In this document: positions 48,374 to 60,869 of the stretch, piece after piece
Layout of the letters: the number at the start of each line of letters is the position of its first letter
How positions within the stretch are numbered: the first letter of the stretch is position 1
Source of the DNA: Agrocybe praecox
Lineage: Eukaryota; Basidiomycota; Agaricomycetes; Agaricales; Agrocybaceae
Direction: 5' to 3'
Length of the DNA stretch: 64,000 nt
Assembly (NCBI GenBank): GCA_964017145.1
Contig: OZ024846.1
Location: 3,472,001-3,536,000, forward strand
Program-made: the position numbers and the translations under genes
The notes under the pieces: generated by a model
What the model was told of the DNA's origin: nothing
Database searches by the model: none
What the model saw: the letters and a program-made list of their open reading frames with translations, nothing else

Positions 48374-49839
48374 TTAGGACGACCTATTTTCCTTTTCCTT
48401 CCCCTTTCCCGAAGAGCGCAAGGCCCAGGAACTCCCCCCAGCACCTGTGGTAGGTGTGCCCCCATTAGTAGTTGAAGATGTGATATCAGCCATCACAACC
48501 TCAGTGTCTGTTGCCCTCTTCTTATACTTGATACCTAAGTCAGATGGACCACCCTGCTTATCGTTATCGATGAAAGGGTTGTCATTGTCAGATTCCATCT
48601 TTCGCTTTCCCAATTTGACGGACTCCGTTGGCCCTGATTGAATGAAGAGGTCAGTCTCTTTCTGTGTCATTTATCGAAGAAAAAAACACACCATTCAATA
48701 GAGCAAACGGTATGCCAGCTTGCAGAGGGGAGAACTCAGCGTCCAAAGGTGGGTAAGGGAGCGCATCACCACCGTCAGGAGAATATGGAATATGATCTAG
48801 GCGGATTACCTCGATCAGGAACAATTTGGGCTCCCAATATGAAGGTCCAACCCGAAAGCCCATCCTAAAAGTCATTAGAATAACATCGTTCTTTTGAAGT
48901 GCCGGATTTTCGCTGTCCGCAAGGTTGCAAATCATGCCATCGACACAGTCATAGAACTTGACATGCTCAGGATTTGCCATGTATCTCGGATCCTCCTTCA
49001 ATGCATTGATAATCCATGGATGGAGTGTGTACCCTACTTCCTGGCCCCCTGATCTCTTGTTCGTAAAAATCTTAGAGGTGACAATAAATCGATTACGGGT
49101 ATTGGGATGGGCGCCGTCCTGCCAGTTACCCCTGGGCTTCCTTAACTTGTTGAACCCTGGTAGGGAGGAAGCATGATTCTCAATGACCTGTAACTCGCTT
49201 TCAGGAACCATATTATGTAGATAAGAAAGAATATGAACTTACTCGCAAATTATCATATAATGTCGGGTCCAAAAAAGTATCAAAACAGAATGAGATTTCC
49301 CCTTTATTGCTAGGAACTCGTTGTCTAAAATATTTAAACATCTTGGTAAGTATCATAGAAATGACCTTTAAAATACACATACGTACACTCTGCTTTCTGC
49401 AATATGCTCTGGAGCCATGCAACCTTCGGGAACAAAGTTGCCTGTATTGTGATCGCCAGACCACACTAAAACACCAACATATGCCAGGACGGCAACCTTT
49501 CCTGTGTCTACTCGAGACAGCTGTTAAAATAGTGAGGTTCAAGCTACAGTACTGTCACACTCAAGTAAAGATGTACGATCCATCGGCCCCCGGTCGTACC
49601 AGCCCGTGATTCAACAATAGGTGAGTTTGTGCGAATAGACTCTGCTGCCTGCTCTAAGTTGATATCTGTTGGACGAATATGTTTTCCCCTCCACTCGGAA
49701 AGTATGCTGGTAATTTGTTCTCGTGAATGCATTGCGTTCTGATGTGAATATAAAAATTGAAATTGAAACCCTTACTATGTCTATTTATCAATTCTCGCAT
49801 CCCACCTGTGACCTCTGACCTACTTTCAAGACGTAGCAT
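48374..49839 (-). CDS. Unrecognised multi-exon protein with basic C-terminus
   Basis: Minus strand. Exons are readable with good splice sites: MLRLESRSEVTGGMREL (from 49839), then MHSREQITSILSEW and RAGTTGGRWIVHLYLS (to about 49563), then VDTGKVAVLAYVGVLVWSG (to about 49381), then MFKYFRQRVPSNKGEISF (to about 49250), then IENHASSLPGF and a well-formed globular stretch with FYDCVDGMICNLAD and YWEPKLFLIEVIRLDHIPY (49190-48660). A final exon (about 48650-48374) is Lys/Arg-rich and probably disordered (LGKRKMESDNDN, KGKEKENRSS). Introns use GTAAGG, GTGTGA, GTATGT and GTAAGT donors in phase. I do not recognise the family. The C-terminus could carry a nuclear localisation signal. Confidence 0.6.
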
Positions 49840-49983
49840 GGGTCAACGCCCACTGTTTGTTACTATCTGCACCTGGTTTGTATATGTTTTGTCTGATATG
49901 TTCACATTTACTTAGAATGCGGCGCAACAGGTAATTATATAAATACATATGGTATCAGATGCCGAACCTCTCTAACATTCACC

Positions 49984-51054
49984 ATGGCCAGTAACCCTGT
50001 TAACCCGTTCTCTCCAGCTTTTTTTACAAAGATTGCGTCGCTTCCTGAAGATATTATCCTCCGTATACTGTCCTGCTTCCTAATCCCCGAGCTCTTCTCA
50101 CTCAGCAGAGTGTCGACAATAACTTGTTGCCTTGTACGGTACTACTTCCATGAGGCCTGGAACTTTGAAAGAATATTTGACGATTGGTTTGACAATCCAT
50201 GGGGATTTCACAGGCTCCTCCAACGATATGGAGTCTTAGCCTCCGGGGCCTTTGTCCTCAATGTTTTTGACAGGGCTCCTATTGGCAACTCGATGGACAT
50301 CTACGTTCGGGAGCAAAATACTCGTCAGGTCTCATTGTGGCTACTGGCACATGGGTATGCCTTGGAGCACAACATCATCGACAGAGGTGCAAGCATCTCA
50401 CGCCATATCGAGTCCGATGCCGCCCCTTTGGCTCGATCATCGTCCATTCCAGTCTTCGGTGTATTTCAGAGAACAGGGACCGTCAATGGCAATCAGAATC
50501 TTCAACAGAGAATACGCTTACACGGCGTCCGACAATCACCATTGCAACATATTCTATTGGAATCACCAAGCAGTATGTTCCACATTTTAAGTATTATGTC
50601 ACTCTTCGACGATGGTAACGTTCCATCTCTAGGTGCTGCTGTGAACTTTATCTCTGCCCACCACGCCGTCTCTCTTTTCCTTCGGTTAACCCTGTTAGAA
50701 CGCAAGAGCATAATTTTGCAACACGAGGACGACCTTCAGTGGTCGCACAAGTTGCGGAGGCACAATATTGAGGTGATCAAGTGGGTGACAGATCCTGTAC
50801 TACTTGGATATATGTGCCAAGAACGTCATGTGTCAGACAAAGTATCATGGACGATTCCTCTCCATGGTACGTTCTATATTTTACAACAGTCCATCTTGAT
50901 CAAGTACTAAACATAGTTCATCCAGCCCAACAATGTATGTCCTTCTCTGGATCGCTTATGGAAATGCCATTTCAGGTTTATCGAACTCGTCATCGTTATG
51001 GCTCATCTGGGCAAGAATCCACCATTAGGATAGGCAGAATCACGCGGCATACAT
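49984..51054 (+). CDS. F-box protein
   Basis: The ATG at 49984 follows a run without in-frame coding. The N-terminus contains an F-box-like helix set: IASLPEDIILRILSCF, then LFSLSRVS and CCLVRYYFHEAW (residues about 15-60). The rest has no known repeat. HHAVSLFLRLTLLERKSI is helical. The main exon runs to about 50868 (SWTIPLH). A GTACGT donor and an ATAG acceptor at about 50922 lead to a last exon, either ending ITRHT at 51054 or using a further GTATGT intron. Without splicing the frame stops at 50910. F-box proteins are substrate adaptors of SCF ubiquitin ligases. The target is unknown. Confidence 0.65.
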
Positions 51055-51411
51055 AATCCTTGTCCATCAGTGTACTTGATCGTCTCCATGCCTGTAGACT
51101 ACCTATGTATTCACTGTTACATTGCCGCCGAGCTAATACGGTAGATATGGGATGTATTGAAATAGCTATATATACATTGCGGCAGACATGGGATCTATCA
51201 CAACAGCTATTTATACATCTCAAGATGTGTGTCCTTTAGGCATTTCCTTTTTAGGAATCCTTAATCAAGTGCATAATGTGACGAAGCCAGCTATCCTAGC
51301 GTATTAGCGCCAATTAACAGCGAATTAACCTTCCGTACGCACCCAGACAGCAATGAGAGCACCAAAGAGAGCTCATTGCCCACATTAACCAATTCATCAT
51401 CTCCTGTACCC

Positions 51412-52061
51412 TTATACTTGTACCAGATTCCCTGTCCATTCGACGCCAAACAACGCAATAATTGAACGATTTCTGGGCTCGTTTGGCAAACCCTTGGACA
51501 CCATGATGCGCCAGTCGTGATCTAGCCGAATAGGTGTACCAGGAATGCAAGTAAGCCGGAGGCTAAAGGCGCCGTTCGGAAAGAGCATTGGTATCTGTAG
51601 GGTGTCTCTTGTGCTGGGCTGAATTGGCACTTCCAGATAGTCCAGAGATCCTCCAGTAGTCAGTACAATACATTTAACACTGGCCTTCTGTGAAGTACCG
51701 CGTGACATACGAGCTTGGTATAATGTGAATAACTCATACCGGTGCTGGTATCATCTTCAGGTCCAGTTCAGACACTGTTGGTTCTGGTACTACGAGGTCT
51801 GGGTAAAACCGCAAATGCTGTTGTGAGTCAGTAATACTGGTTTATGGTGTTATGGACTGCTGAAGACTTCTGACTTACCTCTAGTAGCCAAGTAACCTCC
51901 CGCTTTGGGAGTATATCATCAGACATCTTGGAACACCTCTGAAAATGCGTATTTCGATGTTCAGAAGAATTCTTTAGAATAGAGATATGCCCAATAGCGA
52001 ACAACTCTCTTAAGTACCAGCCTTCCAGACTACTCAGCGCTGGACCTGGTGAATTGCTCAT
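51412..52061 (-). CDS. Unrecognised three-exon gene
   Basis: Minus strand. Exon 1 (52061 to about 51879) starts MSNSPGPALSSLEGWYL and ends VTWLLE at GTAAGT. Exon 2 (about 51812-51741) reads HLRFYPDLVVPEPTVSELD and ends at GTATGA. Exon 3 (about 51686-51412) starts KASVKCIVLTTGGSLDYLEV and ends WTGNLVQV with a stop. All junctions are phase 0, giving about 175 aa. The third exon alternates beta-like hydrophobic residues (FSLRLTCIPGTPIRLDHDW). No homologue is recognised. Confidence 0.5.
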
Positions 52062-52470
52062 ACAGTTCTAAAATACCGAGCCTCAATATGGAGGCATGAC
52101 GTGACTACATATCACTTCTTGTGAGTTAAAATAATCCCAGTCACCCATATTATATTACTTCGATATCAGTGCTACGCTGGTCTCTGTTATCTCAAAATTA
52201 GAAGCTACTGTATCCAATGGATCGCGAGAAAGTGAGGGATCAACTGTTGGTAAGGTGGGTAATACTTAGTCTATCTGAGCAGCACGGTGCACAGAGATAG
52301 AGACCCCCAGGTTAGTAGGATCTTTTTGCTTGACGGGTTCCCCCAATGCCCATGTTATCTGTTTTGGAGTTAAAGAACCTTGCTGACACGCATGCTAATA
52401 ATAGTCTGCCTTCGGAATTTCCAAGTTCTAAAAAGATCCATAACTACACACATATTAGTATGTGCTGACA
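52062..52470. other. Intergenic DNA, no gene seen
   Basis: No coding frame longer than about 40 codons with protein-like composition, and no repeats noticed. Confidence 0.35.
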
Positions 52471-52471
52471 T

Positions 52472-53125
52472 GGACTAAAGTTCACGAAATGTAGTAACAG
52501 GACACCTTACATGTACTCTGGCTGTAGAGTGATAAATGGGTCATGCTGATGATCGAGCAATTCCGTCAAATTTCTCATCGCTTACCTCGGCTGGACACCC
52601 GGGCCGACCGTTCTGTTTATGTATATCCGTATGCCGAGTTGCTTGTACTTGTATTACACAATTTTGCATGACTTGTCCATGTTGGCATCCATTGTGTATG
52701 TGTTTGGATATGCCTTGTTTGTTGCAGCTTAAAATCTGGCATTGCTTACCAATGGTAGACAGTGCAACTCTCAGTATTTGTGGTTTTTATATGCGCTGAT
52801 ATAGACTAAAGTTCATGAAATGTCGTAACAGGACACCTTGCATGTACTCTGGCTGTAGAGTGATAAAACGGGTGGTCATCACTTACTTCGGCTGGATGCC
52901 CGGGCCGGCCGTTCTGTTTATGTATATCCGTATGCCGAGTTGCTTGTATAACACAATTTTGCATGATTTGTCCATGTTGGCATCTGTTGTGTACGTGTTT
53001 GTCACTCATTATGGTACCAGACTTCTATTGGCAAGTTATTGATATGCCTTATTTGTTGCATTTTGAAATCTAGCGTTGCTCACCAATGGTAGACAGTGCG
53101 ACTCAAAGTATTTGTGGTTGTTATT
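52472..53125 (+). repeat. Tandem duplication of about 300 bp
   Basis: GACTAAAGTTCA.GAAATGT.GTAACAGGACACC starts at about 52473 and about 52805. The copies stay alignable to GGTAGACAGTGC.ACTC (about 52753 and 53087), with indels. Open frames in both copies are equivalent and lack recognisable motifs. Confidence 0.8.
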
Positions 53126-53519
53126 ACCGCATGTTAACCAGATGTGACGTGTGTACACTTTCCTTTCATATCCTATGTTTACGCAAAGCTTCAATTCTTT
53201 TCAAAAGTCATACTAAAAGCCATTTGAAGCTACCCTCACATATTGTCAAAACCACCCTCTCCTAGTTTAACTATCGCTATGACAGATGTTTCCACCCATC
53301 AAATGTTGCATTCATGTGAGTTATTTAATCTCTTGTAAAGTTTCTCTTTTATCTAACCAACCACTTCCGAATTCTATCTGCTGTCCAAATTGATGTCATT
53401 CTAAATTGCAAATCACTGCCATATATATCCATGATGCACATATATGACCAGTCATTCCTATATATACATTCTCCAGCACATATCCTCTTGGAGTATGCAA
53501 CAGCATCCAAGTCTTTCGA
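53126..53519. other. DNA upstream of the Helitron gene
   Basis: AT-rich with several TATATA motifs (about 53420 and 53460). It may hold the Helitron promoter. No 5' TC terminus of the Helitron could be fixed. Confidence 0.3.
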
Positions 53520-54973
53520 ATGAATAGTTTCTATCGGTTCTATGATGTATGGATTAACGCATCCGATATTAGTAATTACATTTGTAGTCCTACATATTTA
53601 GTTATTGGTGCTGACATACAAGTATTGCTCTTTAACTTTCGTTTCTTTTCTGTTCGCGACTTGCACCTGCGTTGTCACGCACACGGAATAATACACGGCA
53701 CAGCACCAAAGGCTAAGATGTGTTCCATGATTTATGAGCATGTTTGTTCCCAGGCCTGCTGGAACTTGCTATATATTTTAAAGTCCAATCATCACCGCGT
53801 GAGAACGTTGAATCAAAATTCATTCATTCCCACGAATCATCCACGCCTTCGCATCCTGCACAATCTGTTGCAGCCGTTCCTGATAATGAAATACGTACAG
53901 TTCCGCTCCTGCCACCAGGCTTGCAGGAGAGGCATTCGGGGTAATATCATGGTTTCGCCACTGGATGTTGTTAAGATGAATCAGGTCATACCCCCAAACC
54001 CCGAAACTATTCAAGATACAATGTGTGTGATATTTGTTGGGAATCATCTACCAACGAGATCTTCTATCAAACGATTCAGGCCGGTTCTAGTTCGCAAGAC
54101 TAATGTGAAAACTATGAGCCAATTTCTCTTACAGAATAATGGCCACTATTCTAGCGCAGCAAGCTATAGCGAGGAAAATCTGAATAGTCTCTTTGAGCAA
54201 GACCAAGAAGAGGGACTACCGCGCTCAGTTCATATTGGCCAAGTTCGTCCTAACGATGCAATAGAGAGTTCTACCTCTGATTACACGTACAGAAACGTAG
54301 ACTCTCAGCAGACTCTCATGGATGAACAGGAAGATTAATTATTGATGGAAAATGTTGGTTATACAGAAGGCGATGACTCACCACAAAGCTATCATGCCAT
54401 GAAAAGTATTGCTCTCGAGAAGTGTCTTCAAGGCCGACCTTTCATAGCATCAGGCAGGGGGTCGCAACTTGTTCCTGATTTCCGCAACCCATCAATTCTT
54501 ACTTGGCTCTTCCCACATTTAGATCCTTGGGGAATCGGAGGATTCTATCATCCTGGTCGTGCCATCAAAATATCCATGAAAGATCAACTCGCTCACCTGT
54601 TAATGATTGACGAGAGTCCATTCGAGCAAGATCCCAAATTTGCCTTCGTCTTTTATAACATCATTAGGAAAGCCACCATTGCTGAAAATCTTCGATTCTC
54701 GATATTTTTCAGTAAGCATCGTAGCCTTGTCAATGATTTATTGAACATAGATCCCGAGGTTCTGATATCGCTAACAGCGAAAGTTACTGCCAATCCTCAC
54801 TATCGTCCTTCTGTAGAAGCTGAAAGTCATGTATTCAATGTTCTTAGTTCACTAAAGGTAATATCAAGGCATGTACCTGGAAGCGACGGTTATAAATTAA
54901 TGTTGCGTAATGAAATTAGCTCACTAATGAATTTCAGAGGCACCCCTACACTGTTCGTAACATTGAATCCTTC

Positions 54974-55440
54974 TGTCAGGGCAACACTAAGATCAGTGTG
55001 ACAAGGCCACCAACAAAGACAAAGCAAGAGAGAGAGAGAGAGAGAGATGAAGAGAGAGAGAGACACTCAATGGTTCTAAGAGATCACACCAATGATAGTG
55101 GATATCCTAAGAGATTGAAGCTGGGGCTACAGCTACCTACATGTCCAGTATATATACTCTACAGCTATTCTAGAATATTCCTATATTACATCATGAAACA
55201 GAAGGATGAGTAAGACAATGACATCATGAAACAAGGAGAAGAATGATGTGGAGCAATTGAGGCAGTGCTCATGAGAAATAAAGATGATAAGTATCTAATC
55301 AAAGATCTGAGTGATAATCAAGAAGATAATCAAAGAGATAATCAAAGATGTAAAAGAGATAAGATATCTGCATAACTAAGAAAGGGAAAAATACGAAATA
55401 AATATAGAAAAAATAGGGGAAAATAGGGGAAACCCTGACA
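54974..55440. mobile_element. Solo LTR 1 (467 bp)
   Basis: Starts TGTCAGGG and ends CCCTGACA, flanked by the direct repeat CCTTC (54969-54973 and 55441-55445). Removing the LTR and one CCTTC restores the Helitron frame (LFVTLNPS then DVDHPLVRLL). It includes a GA-rich microsatellite (about 55028-55060). It is the expected remnant of LTR-LTR recombination. The retroelement family is unknown. Confidence 0.9.
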
Positions 55441-56530
55441 CCTTCAGACGTAGATCATCCGCTAGTTAGACTCCTTGCTGGAGATGAAATCATTCTGGAT
55501 GACATAAGTCGCGGTGAGGATATGTCATCCTGGAAGAGGAAAATGTTTGCTGCAAATAATCCATCAGCATGTGCCCGCTTCTTTGATATTATCATCACAA
55601 AGTTTATCAGCGTGATGTTATGCTATAAACGTGGGAGGGGGGTTTTTGGTATCTGCGACGCTTATTATGGTACTGTCGAAGCACAGGGTAAGGGGACGCT
55701 ACACTGCCACATGCTAATCTGGCTTAATGGTCATCCGTCCCCACAAGTCCTCCGAGATCAGGTCGCATCATCTGAAGATTATAGAGATAAGCTTCTCACC
55801 TGGTTGGAGTCTATAATTAAGACCGAGTTTCCTGGTCCTACAACTTGTGAGGAACAACAGAATGAGTTTCCTCGAAGAATCATGCATACGGAGACTGGTG
55901 AAGCACACCCTGGTGTTCTTGCTACTATTTCGCCAAGGGGACCCTGGGCGCGAATGGAAGATTTCTGGAAAGAATACAATGCAAGGCTGACTCAACTAAT
56001 TCATCATTACCAGTGGCATGAGCATCAAGCAACTTGCTGGAAATATCTCGAGCGTGGTGAAGATAAGAATGATGCCAACTGTTGTATGGGCATGAACGGC
56101 GAAACAAGAGGCCTGTCCGCGTTGGATCCAGACAACAATGCAGTTATTCTTCGTCGACTCCATCCAAGAATAGCTGCCTTTACCGATGTTATCACGGTGG
56201 GCCTCCAATGTAACATGGATATTAAACATATAGGATCTGGTGACGCGGCAAATGCCTTCATCTTCTACTCAACAGACTATATCACCAAACCGTCATTGTC
56301 TGTTCATATCGGTATGTCAGCTCTATCGTATGCCATAATGAAAACACATGAAAAAATACCGGGTAGTACAGTCGACGAAAACATTCCAGATAATATGAGC
56401 ATTAGTGTCGTTAACACCGCCATTAACAGTATGATGGGACGGCATGAGATATCGCACCCTCAAGTCATGAGCTATCTCGTGGGTGGAGGGGACCATTATA
56501 AATCAGAAAAGTTCAGTATTCTGCACTGGG

Positions 56531-56809
56531 TGTTAAAATGACCGGGTCTTCGAGGTCACTCGGGTTGTAGTAGGGACCCTCGCAATCAAGCGAGGTTTGC
56601 ATTTCACGTAGGTACACTATAAATACAAAATGTGTAGCTACAATAGCCTACAAAGTAATAAGGAGAAAATAAAATAAACAAGGGATAGTGGCATAAAATA
56701 TGCCAAATGTCAATATAAGAATGAAATGCAGATTATCTCGAGGAGATAATCTGCGGCTATCAAGTGACCACTTCGTGGTGCGCTTGTATTTACCCCGATT
56801 ATTCCAACA
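56531..56809. mobile_element. Solo LTR 2 (279 bp)
   Basis: Starts TGTTAAAATG and ends TTCCAACA, flanked by CTGGG (56526-56530 and 56810-56814). Excision of the LTR and one CTGGG rejoins FSILHW and GGIRSYVESVW in frame. The sequence differs from LTR 1, so a second retroelement family is involved. Confidence 0.88.
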
Positions 56810-59595
56810 CTGGGGTGGAATTCGCAGTTACGTAGAAAGTGTATGGACAATGGGTGATGAACCCGCAACCGCTGAAAATACCAGCCATATACCGTTTGAG
56901 CCGCAAATGGCACTGTCCCTCGGTCAGAAGTCGATATCGGTTTCAAATCAGCAATTAGACTATGTCTATCGCTCTACGTTCCCTATATTTGACGAACTAT
57001 GTCTGTATGACTTTGCGTCAGTCACTTCAAAGGTCTGTTATCCACCAGGAGACAGTGGTATGCAACATAAACCAGGCTCGTTTTTGAGCGAAGAGCATCC
57101 TCAGTACTGGACACATTACCTTCAATTGCGCAAAACCAGGCATGTTCCCGTACTTCTCGGTCCATCCCTTCCGAATCCCAATCGAAGCCCAGAGTATAAA
57201 GAACTCTGGGCCCAAGATATGTTGATACTGTTCAAGCCATGGAGACATCCATCTGATCTGCGACAAGTAAACCAGAGCTGGACGTCCATTTTTGACGACT
57301 ACAGGGAAACTTTGTCTCCCCGACACCTACGATTGATAGCAAATATGAATGTGCTTACAGAATGTCGCGATGCTCGGGATGCTCATGCAAGCACATACGG
57401 TAGGGGAAGCGCAGCTGAGCATGACGAAGCTATGCAGAATATAACCGATAACCTGAATATTTCCTATTCAGACAGTAATCATGATTACTCAATGAACTTA
57501 CAGGATGTGTATAATGCAATTAGCCCCTTTGACCTTGACGCAGCTGACGAAGATGGTCGTATCGACGATAGCGACATGAATGGCTTGCTTAGTTCAAATA
57601 CATCCCGACTGTTGGACATGTGCTTACCAATGACAATGGAGGATATACTGGCAGCCGGTCAAGAAAGGGATGAATATGGACACGTTCAGCGCATTAGCGA
57701 TGCTGACAAGGCCCATCTCCAGCAGCTTTCTCTCATAATGAAAGAAAAGAAGAAAAGACTACATGCACAAAATAGCGATGACACCGAGGACAGCAATAGC
57801 ACGAGGAATTTCTTTCATGGATCCGATGTGCTTGTAGCTCATACGGTCTTGCGCGTGGAATCTGGAGCAGTGCACCCTGGTCTACACACGCAGAATATCG
57901 TAGAAGGGATTGTCACTTGTATGACGCTGAACGCCAAGCAATCGCAGGCATTTCGAATAATCGCCCGTCATGTCATCAATCCTGAATATCAGAGTAAACA
58001 ACTTCTCATGCATATTGCAGGTGTCGGAGGTACGGGAAAATCCCATGTTATTAAGGCAATTACAAGTCTATACGAAGAACTGGGTCGTAGAAATGAATTA
58101 CTGATTAGTGCACCCACCGGTATTGCTGTGGTGCTAATTGGTGGACAAACACTTCACTCACTACTGCTGAAGACCCCTAACGGAAAATCCAAAGATACTG
58201 CTTCACTCATCAAGATATGGAAATATGTTAGGACTCTCATTGTCGACGAAGTTTCAATGATTGGATCAACGCTCATGAGCGGTTTATCAAGCCGTACACG
58301 TCAAGGAAAGAGGGACGATGCCCAAAACTCGGACAAGCCGTTCGGCGGCATCAATGTCATTTTTCTTGGAGACCTTGCACAGCTAAAACCACCAAAGGAA
58401 TGGCCGCTATACTCACACGAGCTTATTCAGAACCAATCCTATGCACAAAGCCGAAACAACAGAGGCATAGCACAGATGAATGGCACATTTCTCTGGCGAC
58501 AAGTCAATGCAGTTGTCAATCTTGTTCAAAATCAACGACACACCGATGACCCCACATATGCAGCATTTCTGGACAGATTGAGACTTGGACAGTGTATACA
58601 GACTTCGCCCAACTCAGACATCGATTATATCAGCATGCGTCTTCTCGAAAATCAAGTATCTAATCCAAACATCTCCCTCTTTCGTGATGCTCTAATCATT
58701 GTGGGAAGTAAGGTTCTTCATGATTTACTCAACGCTCAGCTAATACAATATCACGCTAAGCGTCAGAAACAGAGCGTGCATGTGTATTACTCAACTGACC
58801 GCCTTAACCGGAACGTTCCCGAAAACTCTGTACAGAGAAAGTTGTGGGACATCCCATCATCTGTGAATAACAAGTCATTCAGCAGATTGCCCCTTTTTGT
58901 TGGTATGAAAGTTATGATAACGGAAAACCTGGCATTTGAAAGTGGTATTGTCAATGGATCGGAGGGTGTAATCCATGGAATTAAATATGACAAAGATGCG
59001 CGTGGGTGGCGGTATGCTGTTCTAGCCTATGTCCTTATTCAAGACTGCGGTATTTCTATCCCCGGGCTTCCTGTCGATGTTGTTCCAATCTTTCCAACAA
59101 CGACATCAATTCAGCACCATAATGTTATCACAACAAAAGGGAAGACATTCTCTCGAAGACAGTTGCCTCTAGTGCCTGGATACGTTTATACTGATTACAA
59201 AAGCCAAGGGAGAACTTTGAAAAGGGTCATCGTTGATCTGGCTATGGCTCGTGGGCAAGGTGTCTATGTCATGCTGTCTCGGGTCAAGTCACTTGACGGA
59301 TTACTGATTCTGCGATGGTTTCCACCGACCAAGATATATACTCGACTCAGTGCAGAACTTCAAGCTGAATTACATCGTCTCAATGTATTAGCACAAGCGC
59401 CAATAGACTTATTATAAGCTCACAACAAATACATTATGTGTACGAGATCTATTTTGTAAAGTACGATTCCACATTCAATGCTTCCAACTCGTTTCAAACT
59501 CGGCACTTCCTTCGTCTTTCCCCCATTACCAACGACTTTCAGCGCCGTTCACAATGGCCAACTATTCCTGTATATCCAGATGTCCTTGACTCAAT

Positions 59596-60845
59596 GTGAT
59601 GCAGCAGTCTTTCAACCCCCCTACGGCGTTGGCTACACTCCTAGCGAAGAGCAGCAGCAGCCTTGTCCTTCCATTCGACGATCTCCCACTTACAGAGCTC
59701 CTCGCTCACCCACCGGGATGGACATTATTCCGGAATTTATACATGGCAGATGGGATGTCGTTCATTGCCGCAGATGAGGAAGATCACAAGGCATTTCCTG
59801 AGATCAGGATTATGACAAGTATTGGGCTAGAGGCGGAGAACCCCCGGGAGAATATTGCCATGAGAGAGCCTGCAGATAAATCATGTGAATTATTTTTCCG
59901 GAAGAAGCGAGGAGACACTGGGTGTCCCCCGTCGTCACAGGGAAGAAGGAAAAGGAAAGGGCGCTGAACAGGGTGTGGACTGTAGGGGGCAATACAGTAA
60001 GTTCTCTTATATACAATATATTTTCTCCCCTTGATCACCGCTTGAAGTGGTTGTCATATGTTTAAATGTCCTTGACATGGTTTAAACGGGAGCTGATTGA
60101 GTGTTAACTTAGCTGCTTTTCAATGACCCCAAGACATTACTATCACTTTGTCGCCGAGCTATTCTTTGCTGAACAGGCTTTGTGGCATGGTGCTTTTCCC
60201 CAACCTGTACCTGCTATTGGTTCGTCCTCTGCTTCCTCTTCACCTCACTTCTCCTGGATACATCCATCGGCACCCCCGATCCATCGCGCCATTTTCGACC
60301 AATCCAACGCAAACGGATGGAGAGACAACCCAGGGTGCAATTCCCACTTCATTCACGCTGCTCTTCCTTGAAGATGTCAAAGGATGAGCAAGTCAGAGAG
60401 GCTTCTAGGACTACGGTTGGTCTTATTTTATTCACTTATCATTTTGTTTACTCATTTTTTCTTAGATCATGCTGGGCGTCCACGGCAATGGGCTCACTCA
60501 CCTTGTCTTCATGAAGCCTAATCGACTGTCTAGCATTATTGAGATCTTCTACCCCAAAGGCTTTGCACACGATTACTGTTGGACATCTAGGGCGCTTGGG
60601 ATGTGTCATTTTGACATCTGGAACAACAAGTAAGTTTGCTTTCCTTTTTTGTTTGTGAATATCGTTTTCGTTTCGAGTTACACGTTAATGCTACACATTA
60701 TTCATTCCTTTCACCCACCCAGGGCCCATTATTACCCCACAAACTGGACGTGGACTATCCCGACGGCTTCCAGGAGAATGAAATTCCCGTACATGCTGCA
60801 TCCCTAGCTAAGCTCATTGAAGATCAGGTCGAGGGCAAAATATGA
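59596..60845 (+). pseudogene. GT61-type (DUF563) glycosyltransferase, damaged
   Basis: Reads as an agaricomycete GT61-like glycosyltransferase: WTLFRNLYMADGMSF and ENIAMREPADK (59690-59880), then after a frame change EEARRHWVSPVVTG and RVWTVGGNT (about 59905-59996, followed by a GTAAGT donor), then HYYHFVAELFFAEQALWHGAF (60135-60197), ANGWRDNPGC, then MLGVHGNGLTHLVFMKP and IIEIFYPKGFAHDY (about 60474-60570), ending VDYPDGFQENEIPVHA and a stop at 60845. At least two frame changes (near 59898 and 60125) and a missing stretch of perhaps 100 residues before MLGVHGNG make it non-functional. Family members are Golgi-type enzymes that transfer sugars to protein or glycans. It lies directly 3' of the Helitron helicase. 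Confidence 0.7.
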
Positions 60846-60869
60846 TTTGTTGTGTTACTGGCAATCACA

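Larger units (their letters stand above)
53520..59417 (+). pseudogene. Helitron Rep/helicase gene, interrupted by a stop and two solo LTRs
   Basis: A rolling-circle transposase in three pieces. 53520-54335 carries the N-terminal DUF6570-like part (SPLDVVKMNQVIPPN, MCVIFVGNHLPT). A TAA at 54336-54338 interrupts the frame, which continues the same way to 54973. Solo LTR 1 splits the Helitron-like N domain. The frame resumes at 55446 through the Rep motifs GKGTLHCHMLIWLNG (HCH) and FYSTDYITKP (catalytic Tyr region) to 56530. Solo LTR 2 follows, and the helicase resumes at 56815. PIF1-type motifs are GVGGTGKSHVI (Walker A), LIVDEVSMIG (Walker B), FLGDLAQLKPP and YVMLSRVKSLDGLLIL. The 905-residue open frame from 56700 begins inside the LTR, so its first residues are not Helitron protein. 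The element was probably active before these insertions. Confidence 0.85.

Noticed and set aside
56700..56814. Start of the helicase at the ATG at 56700
   Set aside because: This ATG lies inside solo LTR 2. The true upstream sequence is the Rep part ending at 56530.
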